64,000 nt of DNA, from NCBI RefSeq assembly GCF_037976825.1, contig NZ_CP150269.1, forward strand, positions 1,469,501-1,533,500. Direction: 5' to 3'. The notes under the pieces are model-generated. The model searched no databases, was not told where the DNA came from, and saw only the letters and a program-made list of their open reading frames with translations. This stretch comes from Paenibacillus sp. FSL K6-1330. Its GTDB lineage: Bacteria > Bacillota > Bacilli > Paenibacillales > Paenibacillaceae. Shown here piece by piece: positions 1 to 7,516 of this stretch; the stretch's first letter is position 1; each line of letters begins with the position of its first letter. Made by a program: the position numbers and the translations under genes.

Positions 1-2
1 CG

Positions 3-110
3 AAATATTACATTCGGGTGGTTGCGAGGAATGAAGATGGATACAGCAGGTCTTCGTCACCAGTTTCAATTATACCGGGTATACAAGAAACAGATAGCAA
101 CAATAACTAG
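3..110 (+). CDS. C-terminal end of a fibronectin type III-containing protein (partial)
   Basis: The reading frame open from the left edge encodes about 35 residues and stops with TAG at 108. The visible part, including YYIRVVARNEDGYS, has the F/G-strand pattern typical of a fibronectin type III domain (aromatic pair, alternating hydrophobics, an N/D-G turn), followed by a short polar tail ending in NNN. Such domains commonly sit in secreted carbohydrate-active or surface proteins of Paenibacillus. The rest of the protein lies outside the window, so its function cannot be stated. After the TAG the same frame stays open for another 33 codons. Confidence 0.6.
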   Translation, partial: KYYIRVVARNEDGYSRSSSPVSIIPGIQETDSNNN

Positions 111-480
111 TTTTTACTTTACCTAATAACTTCCTCAAATGAATTGCTGGATCGTGAGCTGCTGCTTATGCTGATCAAGCACATCGAAGTTTTAAGAAAG
201 CGGAGAAGTTAAGGCCGTATCCTGTTAAAGTTAAACGATATTACGTAGCGGGAAGGCACTGATTTCCGGCCCCTTCCCACCTTGTTATGTGTTGAATCAG
301 CTTCCCCTACACATGGGAGCACTATTCACTGTTAGCGCGAATGGACAATTAAACCGGAGACGCATTGGCGGAACTAGCAAAGAGGGGCGGAGAGCCCCTC
401 TTTTTTGTTAAACTTCACTATGTTGTTAATGCAGAGATTTGAATCCAATTATTTGGGAAATCATTCGATAAAGGATTAGA
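111..480. other. Intergenic stretch with possible gene remnant
   Basis: No gene with a good ribosome site is visible. The frame of the upstream partial CDS continues past its TAG to a TAA at 210, encoding a plausible amphipathic helix (ELLDRELLLMLIKHIEVLRK). This could be a readthrough extension, a decayed gene or chance. The rest is unremarkable until the terminator at 381. Confidence 0.3.
381..406 (+). terminator. Rho-independent terminator
   Basis: GAGGGGC and GCCCCTC form a 7-bp GC-rich stem with a short loop, followed directly by six T residues. It probably ends transcription arriving from the left edge. Confidence 0.85.
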
Positions 481-481
481 A

Positions 482-670
482 GTGTTGTTTAATATATTCG
501 GCAATATGTTGATGGCTTTTAACCCTGACATGGTATTTGTGGAAAATGGTACAGATCAATTATTCAGAAAAGAAAATGGCTGTCATTATAAATACAAAGC
601 TGGGTCAATACCAGAAAAAGTATCTAAGATAATTAATTTACTACGATTTCCACATATTTATCAGGAGTAG
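482..670 (+). CDS. Small hypothetical protein, possibly a 3' gene fragment
   Basis: A 62-codon ORF starts at a GTG. The frame is already open from 443 and there is no convincing Shine-Dalgarno sequence before the GTG, which suggests a truncated 3' fragment of a longer gene. The product is soluble, with no signal peptide, membrane helix or motif I recognise. It contains FNPDMVFVENGTDQLF and ends in a basic/hydrophobic helix. A strong terminator follows within 10 bases, which supports that this was once the end of a real transcription unit. Function unknown. Confidence 0.4.
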   Translation: MLFNIFGNMLMAFNPDMVFVENGTDQLFRKENGCHYKYKAGSIPEKVSKIINLLRFPHIYQE

Positions 671-676
671 TTATAA

Positions 677-706
677 AAAACACATTCACATTCGAATGTG
701 TTTTTA
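677..706 (+). terminator. Rho-independent terminator
   Basis: An 11-bp perfect inverted repeat (AAAACACATTC / GAATGTGTTTT) with a 6-base loop ends in a T-run. It lies just after the small ORF at 482-670. Confidence 0.85.
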
Positions 707-867
707 TTTTATATAAATATTGCTACAGCTTTGGTTTATTTACATTTTTTTGTTCATTATTTACTCCAGTAGAATATTACCTTAATATTTCCTGTTTACA
801 ATATGATAGAAACTTATATCGTTTTGCGGATGATATTCTGAAATGATGATAACTAGGAGGAATAATT

Positions 868-2130
868 GTGAAGAAGCTACTAACAAGCATTATGGCAACA
901 TCTATTATTTTCAATATGGGTGCTTTTTCAGGATCAGCGCAAGCAAAACTGGATGAGCTTCTATTCTCCAAAGATCCAGGTCTTACTTTTGATGTCATTA
1001 GTGACATTCAAGGGGATTACAACGACTTTAAGCATGTGCTTAACGATATGAAACAGGTAAACCCTGCTTCAAAAGCATTAATCGTGAATGGTGATATTAC
1101 AGACCGAGGGTGGGACTTTGAATATCAAGCCGTACAACAGGTGTTAGATAGTAATCTTCGTCCAGAACATGTTTGGTACAGCATAGGAAATCATGAGTTT
1201 TATAAACCGAAATGGGCAACACCGAACAAATTAGCGCAAAACACGTGGCCGAATAATACGCCGGAATCCGAAATGTTCGAAAATTTTTATAACTTTACGG
1301 GCGAAGAGAAAGTCTATCATAAAAAAGAGTTAGACGGATATCCGCTGCTTTTCATAGGAACCGAAAAATATATGCATTATCATGATAAATCCTTGTGGGA
1401 TGAGGTTTATCTTAGTGATGAGCAGCTTGATTGGTTAAAGCAGAATCTTGAAGAATATTCAAAGAATGATCCCAATAAACCCATCTTTCTCTTTAGTCAT
1501 CATGTCCTCAAGGATAGTATTTCAGGCTCCAATCAATCCCCCTACACAGGTGATTACTTAGACCAGGATAAATTAGAAGGAATCTTAAAGGATTACCCAC
1601 AAGTCATTCTCTTTACAAGCCACAGTCACTGGGATCTGAATCTTCCGGATTGGGCAGGTAAAAAGGTAGTTGAAGGTGGAGATAAGCGTGGTTTTACTGT
1701 TGTGAACACAGCTGGTATTCAAATGGGCTGGGCATCGGCAGGTCCTAATGGTGGCGAAGTGCAAACCGGCATTGATTTTAAACAGGGACTTCAGGTTGAA
1801 GTGAACGGAAATGATGTGAAAATAAAAGCGTATGATTATAAAACAGATAAAGTTATTAAAGAGCTGGGTGTGCATCATGGTACGGTTGCTCAATTACCAC
1901 CTCATGTTGAAGCTGATGATGAGAAAAATGAGCTTATTGGTGCTACCCAGTACATGGAGTACTCTGTGAATGGAAATGGAAATGGAAAAGGGAATGGGAA
2001 TAGTCGCTGGGTTGACTATGATCCGAAGAACCCTCCAAAATTTGAAGGAAACCAAAATGTATTCGTTCGCCATAAAGGTGAAATGAACCTGGAAGATGGA
2101 TTATCTAAGAAGGTGACTTTCAAAAAATAA
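868..2130 (+). CDS. Secreted metallophosphoesterase (calcineurin-like)
   Basis: This 420-residue exported phosphoesterase starts at GTG, 7 bases after a perfect AGGAGG (855-860). Residues 1-27 form a signal peptide (MKK, hydrophobic core, cut near AQA-K). The two-metal calcineurin-like motifs follow in order: SDIQGD near residue 45, NGDITDRG near 72, GNHEF near 108, SHH near 212 and SHSHWD near 251. In motif I the usual DxH histidine is a Gln (DIQ), as in a subset of this superfamily. Near residues 367-377 lies a low-complexity Asn/Gly stretch encoded by short tandem repeats. The substrate is unknown; extracellular phosphodiesters or nucleotides are possible. The gene is monocistronic, with a terminator directly after it. 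Confidence 0.9.
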   Translation: MKKLLTSIMATSIIFNMGAFSGSAQAKLDELLFSKDPGLTFDVISDIQGDYNDFKHVLNDMKQVNPASKALIVNGDITDRGWDFEYQAVQQVLDSNLRPEHVWYSIGNHEFYKPKWATPNKLAQNTWPNNTPESEMFENFYNFTGEEKVYHKKELDGYPLLFIGTEKYMHYHDKSLWDEVYLSDEQLDWLKQNLEEYSKNDPNKPIFLFSHHVLKDSISGSNQSPYTGDYLDQDKLEGILKDYPQVILFTSHSHWDLNLPDWAGKKVVEGGDKRGFTVVNTAGIQMGWASAGPNGGEVQTGIDFKQGLQVEVNGNDVKIKAYDYKTDKVIKELGVHHGTVAQLPPHVEADDEKNELIGATQYMEYSVNGNGNGKGNGNSRWVDYDPKNPPKFEGNQNVFVRHKGEMNLEDGLSKKVTFKK

Positions 2131-2134
2131 TCTG

Positions 2135-2173
2135 AAAAAACAGAGCGCTGATTTTATCAGCGCTCTGTTTTTT
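2135..2173. terminator. Bidirectional intrinsic terminator
   Basis: A 16-bp near-perfect stem (AAAAAACAGAGCGCTG / CAGCGCTCTGTTTTTT) with a 7-base loop lies between two convergent genes. The A-run and T-run let it serve both the phosphoesterase and the MFS gene. Confidence 0.9.
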
Positions 2174-2211
2174 GCGTACAACTAACCCGATCTGACTTGG
2201 GCATTTCAATA

Positions 2212-3624
2212 TCAACCTTTCGAAGTAACGGGTTCGCTATTCATCTTTTCGTCCGCATCCATTTTAACTGCACGCCCAAACTGTACATAATAAAACGCAG
2301 CTACCACAACGATAAGAATGGCAAGCACCATAAAAATATTGCTATAGATGATAGTCGTGCTATTTTGTGGTATCGGATTTAAGCGAATGGTCGATGTGCC
2401 CAAATCCAGTATCTTGCCGATAACAGCTGTTGATGTTGCCGTAGAAATAAAAGTGATCATGGAGAATAATCCCATACCTACTCCTATATGCTCTTTTGAT
2501 AGCGTTCGTGAAACGGTGTTCGACATCGCAATTTGCATGAACGATTGACCAACAGCACCAAAAATAAGAAAGATCCCAATAAAAACTGGCGACATGCCAA
2601 CGACGGAAGACAAAGAGATAAAGCCAATCAGAAGAAGTGCCGCTGCTGTATAAACAAGGAACGGATTTCCCTTTTCATCTGCTAATTTGCCGCCGCGCCG
2701 ACCCAAAAACGCGGCCATTAAAGATGATGGCAACATAACCATTCCGATGAAAACAGGTGACGAATGGTTTACAGAAGAAAGCAACTGAGGTGTAATGAAT
2801 GGAATGGCAAAGCTAATCCCGATCATTACGAAAGTAATAATTAGACCGAATGTAAAAGGTTTGTTTCGAAATATAGCCGGGTTAATGAATGGCGCCGAAG
2901 TGTATCGTATACGTAATAAGAAAAAAATGAGAGTAATAGTACCCACCAAGGCAAACCAGATACTTCCGTTTGTTAAAGCCAGTAACAGAATGGCCACTGT
3001 GCCCGCTAAAAGCAATCCGCCAATAAAGTCGATTTTTCTGGCAACTCCCTTTTCTTCATCTAAATATTTCCGATACATCGGTAACGTAAGCAACGATAAA
3101 AGCGAAATTACAAATAAAACCCGCCAGTTCCACGTACTGCTTACCACTCCAGCAATGATCGGACCTATTGCCAAACCGAGTGAAAATCCGATTGCAACGG
3201 TACCCAACGCACGACCGCGGCTTTCAGGAGAGAAGTAACGAACCGGGACGATCATTGCAATCGCTGGAATGACCGATGCACCAGCTGCCTGCACAATTCG
3301 ACCCACAATGACCATCCAATATTGAATAGCCGCTAAGCCTACAATAGATCCAATTGCAAAAAGTAGCAGGCCAAACGTCAACAAATTCTTCAGACTGTAT
3401 CTGTCTGTCAATTTTCCGTAGGTTACCGAGCCGATTGCGTATACAATCATATAGCCTGTGATGATCCAGCTCGCTTGCGATGGAGAAAGTTGAAACTGTT
3501 TGCTGATATTAGGAAGTACAATATTAAACATGGTTGCATTCATGACGGAAATAATGAGCGTAAAGACAAGTAAACCAAGTAATAACTCTCTGTTATTTTT
3601 TTGAACGCTTTGATTGGATTGCAT
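2212..3624 (-). CDS. MFS drug/proton antiporter, DHA2 type (14 membrane segments)
   Basis: A 470-residue polytopic membrane protein with the length and features of 14-TMS DHA2 exporters. The N-terminal helix carries FNIVLPNISKQF. Motif A-like YGKLTDRYSLK is near residue 70 and the antiporter motif C-like GLAIGPIIAG is near residue 153. The order and spacing resemble Tet(L)/Tet(K)-type tetracycline-proton antiporters, but overall similarity cannot be measured here, so the substrate is open. The ATG follows GAGG by about 7 bases. A small ORF with a zinc-ribbon motif lies upstream on the same strand and overlaps its start, and a perfect hairpin at 3713-3740 lies in the leader, which suggests expression control before the gene. 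Confidence 0.9.
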   Translation of the reverse strand: MQSNQSVQKNNRELLLGLLVFTLIISVMNATMFNIVLPNISKQFQLSPSQASWIITGYMIVYAIGSVTYGKLTDRYSLKNLLTFGLLLFAIGSIVGLAAIQYWMVIVGRIVQAAGASVIPAIAMIVPVRYFSPESRGRALGTVAIGFSLGLAIGPIIAGVVSSTWNWRVLFVISLLSLLTLPMYRKYLDEEKGVARKIDFIGGLLLAGTVAILLLALTNGSIWFALVGTITLIFFLLRIRYTSAPFINPAIFRNKPFTFGLIITFVMIGISFAIPFITPQLLSSVNHSSPVFIGMVMLPSSLMAAFLGRRGGKLADEKGNPFLVYTAAALLLIGFISLSSVVGMSPVFIGIFLIFGAVGQSFMQIAMSNTVSRTLSKEHIGVGMGLFSMITFISTATSTAVIGKILDLGTSTIRLNPIPQNSTTIIYSNIFMVLAILIVVVAAFYYVQFGRAVKMDADEKMNSEPVTSKG

Positions 3625-3920
3625 TGGAATGCCTCATTTCTATAGGATAAAACAGCATTGCAGGGGGATGCTTTAAATACTTTGCTTGGTAGATGCTCAT
3701 CGCCAAAATACTGAAAAGTCCTCAAAATTGAGGACTTTTCTGTTACTTTGGACAATTTGAATTTGAATTTGTTTTTGATCTTGCTCCCACAGCCGCAAAT
3801 GATCGTATGCTTCAAAATTAGAATGGGCTGCTGGCACTTGGGGCATATATTTTGATGCTGCGTCGCTTGGAGCATTAGACTTTTCAGCTCTTGTTGTATA
3901 CGAACACCAAAATTTTTCAT
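3540..3920 (-). CDS. Small zinc-ribbon protein, doubtful or decayed
   Basis: An ORF of about 126 codons starts at ATG 3920, about 8 bases after GGGAG, and lies 31 bases downstream of the ybhB-like gene on the same strand. Residues 24-50 contain CPKCQQP and CGCGSK, which is zinc-ribbon spacing in a basic context. After residue 60 the sequence loses protein-like character, is encoded across a perfect 12-bp hairpin, and overlaps the MFS gene by 85 bases. The N-terminal half looks like a genuine zinc ribbon. The C-terminal half is probably a frameshifted or non-coding tail. It may be a remnant whose 3' end became the MFS leader. Confidence 0.35.
   Translation of the reverse strand: MKNFGVRIQQELKSLMLQATQHQNICPKCQQPILILKHTIICGCGSKIKNKFKFKLSKVTEKSSILRTFQYFGDEHLPSKVFKASPCNAVLSYRNEAFQCNPIKAFKKITESYYLVYLSLRSLFPS
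3713..3740 (-). promoter_or_regulatory. Perfect 12-bp hairpin in the MFS leader
   Basis: GAAAAGTCCTCA and TGAGGACTTTTC pair perfectly around a 4-base loop, about 90 bases upstream of the MFS start. Read leftwards it ends in a short T-run (TTTTC), so it could be a terminator/attenuator, an mRNA stabiliser or an operator. Confidence 0.5.
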
Positions 3921-3951
3921 ACCATCGTCTCCCATGCCTCAACAGCTTGGA

Positions 3952-4485
3952 TTACTTGATTTCCCCTGTTGCCATGAGAACGGCTCTTCCCAGCGTATGG
4001 CTCAGCATGGTGAATCCAAGGAGAGCCGGTGTGGAGTTAGGGGCGACGCCAATATTCTCGACATCCAGCGCATGAACGACAAAATAATACCGATGAGGGC
4101 CGTGTCCCGCTGGAGGCGCCGCACCGATAAACCGTTCAAGTCGCAAATCGTTCGGCAGTTGCAAGGAGCCTTGCGGCAAACCACTGCTATGTTCGTCACC
4201 TGCACCGGTTGGCAGTTCGGTGACGCTGGCAGGAATGTTGATGACGGCCCAATGCCACAAGCCTGATCCGGTCGGGGCATCCGGATCATACGCGGTTACG
4301 GCAAAACTCTTTGTCCCTTCGGGTGCACCCGACCATTTCAAATGGGGCGAAAGATCTTTACTGCCTTCCAATCCTGACATCTCCGAGTATTGCTGGGGCT
4401 GTAGAGGATGGCCCTCCGCAATGTCGTTACTCGTCAATTGAAAGACTGCGACTTCTGGCAACTTGGAAAATGGATTGTTGTTCAC
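3952..4485 (-). CDS. YbhB/YbcL family (PEBP, Raf-kinase-inhibitor-like) protein
   Basis: A 177-residue cytoplasmic protein of the phosphatidylethanolamine-binding family. The signatures are both present: DPDAPTGSGLWHWAVINIP near residues 67-85 and GPHRYYFVVHALD near 128-140, which build the anion-binding pocket. Bacterial members have no firmly established role. The start is GTG, 5 bases after a perfect AAAGGAGG (4491-4500). The gene is divergent from a GntR regulator across 175 bases, an arrangement that suggests regulation by that neighbour. Confidence 0.92.
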   Translation of the reverse strand: MNNNPFSKLPEVAVFQLTSNDIAEGHPLQPQQYSEMSGLEGSKDLSPHLKWSGAPEGTKSFAVTAYDPDAPTGSGLWHWAVINIPASVTELPTGAGDEHSSGLPQGSLQLPNDLRLERFIGAAPPAGHGPHRYYFVVHALDVENIGVAPNSTPALLGFTMLSHTLGRAVLMATGEIK

Positions 4486-4660
4486 TGTATATTACCTCCT
4501 TTTATTTTACAATGTCGATAATACACAACATAATCGATTCTGTAAAGAATAATCGTTTTATTTGTCCATTATTGAATTTAGTCTTTGTTTTTTTATAAAT
4601 TTCGGTGTAAACTATCGAAATACGGATAATTATAATGTGCATGAAGGAAGGTGCTGCTTC

Positions 4661-5326
4661 ATGGCCAAAAGGAACGGTTCGTCCACCTTAAGCGAGAATG
4701 TCACGAAGAAACTACAGTCCGATATTCTGACTGGACAATATGAACCCGGCTTCCCATTGAAAGTTTCGGAATTAGCCAGAGATTTTGAGGTCTCGGTTGC
4801 CGTTGTTCGAGAAGCGCTGACCCGATTGGCGACCCAAGGTCTTGTACAGCAAAACCCTAACCACGGATTTTCAGTAAAGACGGCGTCGGAAGAAGAGCTG
4901 AATAACATCATACAAGCACGGTTAATCAATGAATCCGAAGCTTTACGCCTATCCATCGCTTATGGCGATCTCACATGGGAGTCCAATGTAATCGCCGTTC
5001 ATCACAAATTATCGCAGACAGCGGAGCACAAGGAAGTAAATGAAAAGCTTATCGTTCGCGAAGAGTGGTCCGAGATCCACCGTCAATTTCATTACGAACT
5101 TATAGCTGCATGTCCCAATCCGGTTCTCCTGAATATCTGCAGCAACCTTTGGGATTTGAGCGAATTTTATCGACATTGTTCGCCCCCTAAACAGCAAGTT
5201 CGCGATGGCCTCGCTGAACATAAGGCATTAACAGATGCAATTCTTAGCCGCGACAGTGATCGTGCTGTACAGATCTTTAGAGCGCACATCCAGCTCACCG
5301 CGGATGTCCTGTTTGACAATCATTAA
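4661..5326 (+). CDS. GntR-family transcriptional regulator, FadR/FCD subfamily
   Basis: A 221-residue repressor-type regulator. Residues 10-75 are the winged helix-turn-helix (LSENVTKKLQSDILTGQYEPG, then VVREALTRLATQGLV). The all-helical FCD effector domain follows, with metal/effector-site histidines such as RQFHYELI and the C-terminal EHKALTDAI and FRAHI helices. The frame is open upstream from 4562, but the ATG at 4661 behind GGAAGG gives the family-typical N-terminus. It is divergent from the ybhB-like gene and probably regulates that promoter region. The ligand is unknown; FCD regulators usually sense small organic acids. Confidence 0.88.
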   Translation: MAKRNGSSTLSENVTKKLQSDILTGQYEPGFPLKVSELARDFEVSVAVVREALTRLATQGLVQQNPNHGFSVKTASEEELNNIIQARLINESEALRLSIAYGDLTWESNVIAVHHKLSQTAEHKEVNEKLIVREEWSEIHRQFHYELIAACPNPVLLNICSNLWDLSEFYRHCSPPKQQVRDGLAEHKALTDAILSRDSDRAVQIFRAHIQLTADVLFDNH

Positions 5327-5638
5327 GTGGTTATGCTACAAATACCAACTTTCAAACCCGTTGTAGACAAGTAGCAACACAGTCGGAGAGGTGGCTGCCC
5401 ATCATTTGAGCAAAGCTGCTCTGCCGCACCACCGTTGTATCCAATCGGTTCATAAGTTTGCGCGTTGTTTTCGAAGGACTTGGATAGGACGGGCTGTTTG
5501 AGATTCGCCAGTGGCCATTGGGGCAACTGAAATAGGGCACCCATATGGGTGCCCTATTTGATCATATTACGAAGTGCTGTCTTCAAATTTTTCTTTGTGT
5601 TTGAACCCCGCTTACCCACTCGAAGACCCGAACAGTCG
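5327..5638. other. Intergenic region, possible protein remnant
   Basis: Besides the hairpin at 5531, the minus strand between about 5330 and 5530 reads as a compositionally protein-like peptide (for example YNGGAAEQLCSNDGQPPL). It has no start signal and no family I recognise, so it is at most a decayed fragment. Confidence 0.25.
5531..5558. terminator. 28-base perfect palindrome, probable bidirectional terminator
   Basis: AATAGGGCACCCAT and its exact complement ATGGGTGCCCTATT form a stem of up to 12-13 bp. It is positioned between the convergent GntR and msr(D)-like genes. T-runs are short, so termination efficiency is uncertain. Confidence 0.65.
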
Positions 5639-7102
5639 TTAAGCCCTCTGAATGATTTTTTTGTCCCTGATTTCATATACGGTATCAGCTACATTCTCTA
5701 TCAAACGGATATCGTGCGAAATGAAAATGATCGTTCCCGCATAGTCCTTCATCAATTGTTCCAGTGCTTCCACCGCAGGAAGATCCAGAAAATTGCTGGG
5801 TTCATCCATCAGCAGGATGTTGTACCGTCCTAACAGCATTTTGGCAAGCTGCAATTTCATGATTTCTCCGCCGCTCAACACGGATAATGCCTTGCGTACG
5901 TCCTGCTGAGAAAATCCCATCGATGCCAGAACGGCTCGAATTTCCGATACCTCATAATCACTGTCTTCCAACATGAACTCCATAACCCCCTGATCACGGT
6001 CAAACTTGTAACCCGTTTGGGAAAAATAACCGATTTCCGCTTTAGGGGATACGGAAATACCATGTTCACGATGGAGTATCATCTTGAAAAGCGTCGTTTT
6101 GCCAGATCCATTCGCACCGGTGACTGCGATCTTGGCACCCAATGGAAACTGGAAGGAGGCCTCCTCGAAAATCTCCTTGCCCTCAAACTGTTTGTAGATG
6201 TCTTTCCCGGTAATCGGAAACGAATGATGAAGCTCCAAGGCTTTGCTTTGCCGAAAACGGATGGATCGCATGGCTTCAGGGGGTTTCACCTCACCAAGCG
6301 CTTCGATTCGATGCCCCATATTTTTAGCGGCATTATGGAGCTTTTTCTGTTTGCTGCCCGTCGATTTTTGATGAGCCAGGCGGCCTCCGCTTTCGGAGCT
6401 GTTTTTTCGTGAAGCGCCCTTGGCCTTTTGATCCACTTTTCGAGCCTGGTTAAGCTTTTCGGTAATGGCTTTCTCCAGCCGCTCCCGTTCCGCAGTAAAC
6501 TGCTTATATTTTGCAGCCTGGCTATGCCGTTCCTCTTCCTTTTGGCGCAGGTAATCGGAATATCCGCCCCAGTACTCCGTGATTTTCCCCTCATTCAACT
6601 CCCAGATCTTGTCGACGACTTGGTCAAGGAAATAACGGTCGTGACTGATGATGAGCAAGGCGCCGGAAAAATATTTAAGCTGGTGGATCAGAAAGTCTAT
6701 GCCATCCCGATCCAGGTGACACGTCGGTTCATCGGCAAAAATTCCGTGCACTTCTCTGGAGAGGGCCTGGGCTATTTTTAGCCGTGTTTCTTCACCGCCG
6801 CTCATATTCTCCGCTTCACAGCTCTCAATTCCCAGCTTGCCGATTAAAGCGTAATCTTGAATCTCTTGTACCATGACATCATCCAATTGGGGAATATAAC
6901 TGATGTTGCCTTCCCGAATGACTGTACCATGGGACAAAGGAATTTCCCCCAGCAGGGCTTTTAGCAGTGTGCTTTTTCCTGCTCCGTTCGCACCAACCAG
7001 ACCGATTCGGTCGTAGTCGTAAAGCTCCAGTTCATCAATGTCCAGAACATCGCGCCCCGAATATTCCACAACCATATCTTTTGCTTTTATCAATAATTCC
7101 AT
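5639..7102 (-). CDS. msr(D)-like: ABC-F ribosome-protection protein, Msr(D)-like macrolide resistance
   Basis: A 487-residue soluble protein with two ABC ATPase domains and no membrane segment, typical of ABC-F antibiotic-resistance factors. These bind the ribosomal E site and displace macrolides. Walker A motifs are GANGAGKST (residues 37-45) and GANGSGKTT in the second half. Signatures are [16 protein letters not shown] and [13 protein letters not shown]. Walker B stretches are ADEPTCHLD and [10 protein letters not shown]. The charged inter-domain linker is around residues 185-275. Length and wording throughout ([39 protein letters not shown] at the end) match my recollection of streptococcal Msr(D) closely, though not identically. 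The ATG follows AAGGAGGA by 8 bases. It is preceded by a leader of about 400 nt with two small ORFs and attenuator hairpins. Confidence 0.93.
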   Translation of the reverse strand: MELLIKAKDMVVEYSGRDVLDIDELELYDYDRIGLVGANGAGKSTLLKALLGEIPLSHGTVIREGNISYIPQLDDVMVQEIQDYALIGKLGIESCEAENMSGGEETRLKIAQALSREVHGIFADEPTCHLDRDGIDFLIHQLKYFSGALLIISHDRYFLDQVVDKIWELNEGKITEYWGGYSDYLRQKEEERHSQAAKYKQFTAERERLEKAITEKLNQARKVDQKAKGASRKNSSESGGRLAHQKSTGSKQKKLHNAAKNMGHRIEALGEVKPPEAMRSIRFRQSKALELHHSFPITGKDIYKQFEGKEIFEEASFQFPLGAKIAVTGANGSGKTTLFKMILHREHGISVSPKAEIGYFSQTGYKFDRDQGVMEFMLEDSDYEVSEIRAVLASMGFSQQDVRKALSVLSGGEIMKLQLAKMLLGRYNILLMDEPSNFLDLPAVEALEQLMKDYAGTIIFISHDIRLIENVADTVYEIRDKKIIQRA

Positions 7103-7110
7103 ATTGTGTT

Positions 7111-7157
7111 TCCTCCTTCAAAAATCGCAGTTTCTGTTCGCAGGATCTCCTGCGATT
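7111..7157 (-). promoter_or_regulatory. Mutually exclusive hairpins before the msr(D)-like gene
   Basis: Reading leftwards, segment AATCGCAG (7157-7150) can pair with the adjacent TCCTGCGA (7145-7138) to give a compact hairpin. It can instead pair with CTGCGATT (7130-7123), whose T-run leads directly into the AAGGAGGA ribosome site. The two folds cannot coexist. This is the architecture of a terminator/antiterminator or of a switch hiding the ribosome site, placed 13 bases after the small ORF MRSMHWYFFI. Confidence 0.6.
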
Positions 7158-7170
7158 GAAGAAGAGAGGT

Positions 7171-7203
7171 CTAAATAAAGAAGTACCAATGCATGGATCT
7201 CAT
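7171..7203 (-). CDS. Candidate leader peptide MRSMHWYFFI (uORF 2)
   Basis: Ten codons start at ATG 7203, 8 bases after an AAAAGGGG ribosome site (7212-7219), and stop with TAG at 7171. The peptide is short, aromatic and hydrophobic. It sits immediately before the switchable hairpins in front of the msr(D)-like gene, the same place as the MsrDL leader peptide in streptococcal msr(D). The role as a drug-stalled leader is inference from position; the sequence does not match MsrDL. Confidence 0.5.
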   Translation of the reverse strand: MRSMHWYFFI

Positions 7204-7279
7204 AAGATCTGCCCCTTTTCATATTTATTTTTTTTCTGCTAGTTTTTATCGTTCGGCTGTTTTTTGGCAATAAAAAATA

Positions 7280-7311
7280 CAGATCCGAGTCCACAATGGG
7301 GCTTAAATCTG
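7280..7311 (-). promoter_or_regulatory. Weak terminator-like hairpin in the leader
   Basis: On the minus strand CAGAT pairs with ATCTG around a 22-base loop that contains a minor CCA/TGG helix. It is followed by a T-rich run (TATTTTTTATT). It could be an additional pause or attenuation site between the two small ORFs. Confidence 0.3.
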
Positions 7312-7405
7312 CATGGATAACGAGAGAAGATGGCGATACAAAGGCATAGCAAACAAGCTAACCGTGTCGCAATCTATGTCTACATACGCAGGAAATAAGC
7401 AGCTC

Positions 7406-7447
7406 AAAAAAAGCCCACACTTGTGGTTTGGAAAATCCGCTTTTTTT
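7406..7447 (-). terminator. Attenuator terminator after leader peptide 1
   Basis: Seven A residues plus GC pair with GC plus seven T residues as a 9-bp outer stem enclosing an inner CCACA/TGTGG hairpin. Read leftwards it begins 9 bases after the stop codon of MLHSMRIR and ends in seven T residues. This is the expected position for a terminator that a stalled ribosome would disrupt. Confidence 0.75.
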
Positions 7448-7456
7448 ATTGCCAAC

Positions 7457-7483
7457 TTATCTTATACGCATGGAATGTAACAT
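7457..7483 (-). CDS. Macrolide-arrest-type leader peptide MLHSMRIR (uORF 1)
   Basis: Eight codons start at ATG 7483, 10 bases after GAGGAGG (7494-7500), and end with TAA at 7457. The sequence MLHSMRIR aligns without gaps to the known mef/msr(D) leader MTASMRLR and to the start of ErmDL, MTHSMRLR. The arrest-critical R-x-R (+x+) motif occupies the same codons 6-8. It lies just downstream of a consensus promoter and just upstream of a strong terminator. A GTG-initiated 14-codon frame overlaps but has a ribosome site too close to be used. Confidence 0.75.
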   Translation of the reverse strand: MLHSMRIR

Positions 7484-7516
7484 AGATCACGAGCCTCCTC
7501 ATAAATGATACGTTGA

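Noticed and set aside
2212..3624. Calling the MFS exporter a tetracycline resistance gene
   Set aside because: The family layout resembles Tet(L)/Tet(K), but I cannot establish orthology without alignment, so it is left as a general DHA2-type exporter.
3697..3942. 81-codon minus-strand frame overlapping the zinc-ribbon ORF
   Set aside because: The alternative frame has the cysteine motifs and the ribosome site; this one has neither.
7448..7498. GTG-initiated 14-codon alternative leader (MIYVTFHAYKISWQ)
   Set aside because: Its start lies only three bases after the ribosome site, and the peptide matches no arrest motif, unlike the ATG frame.
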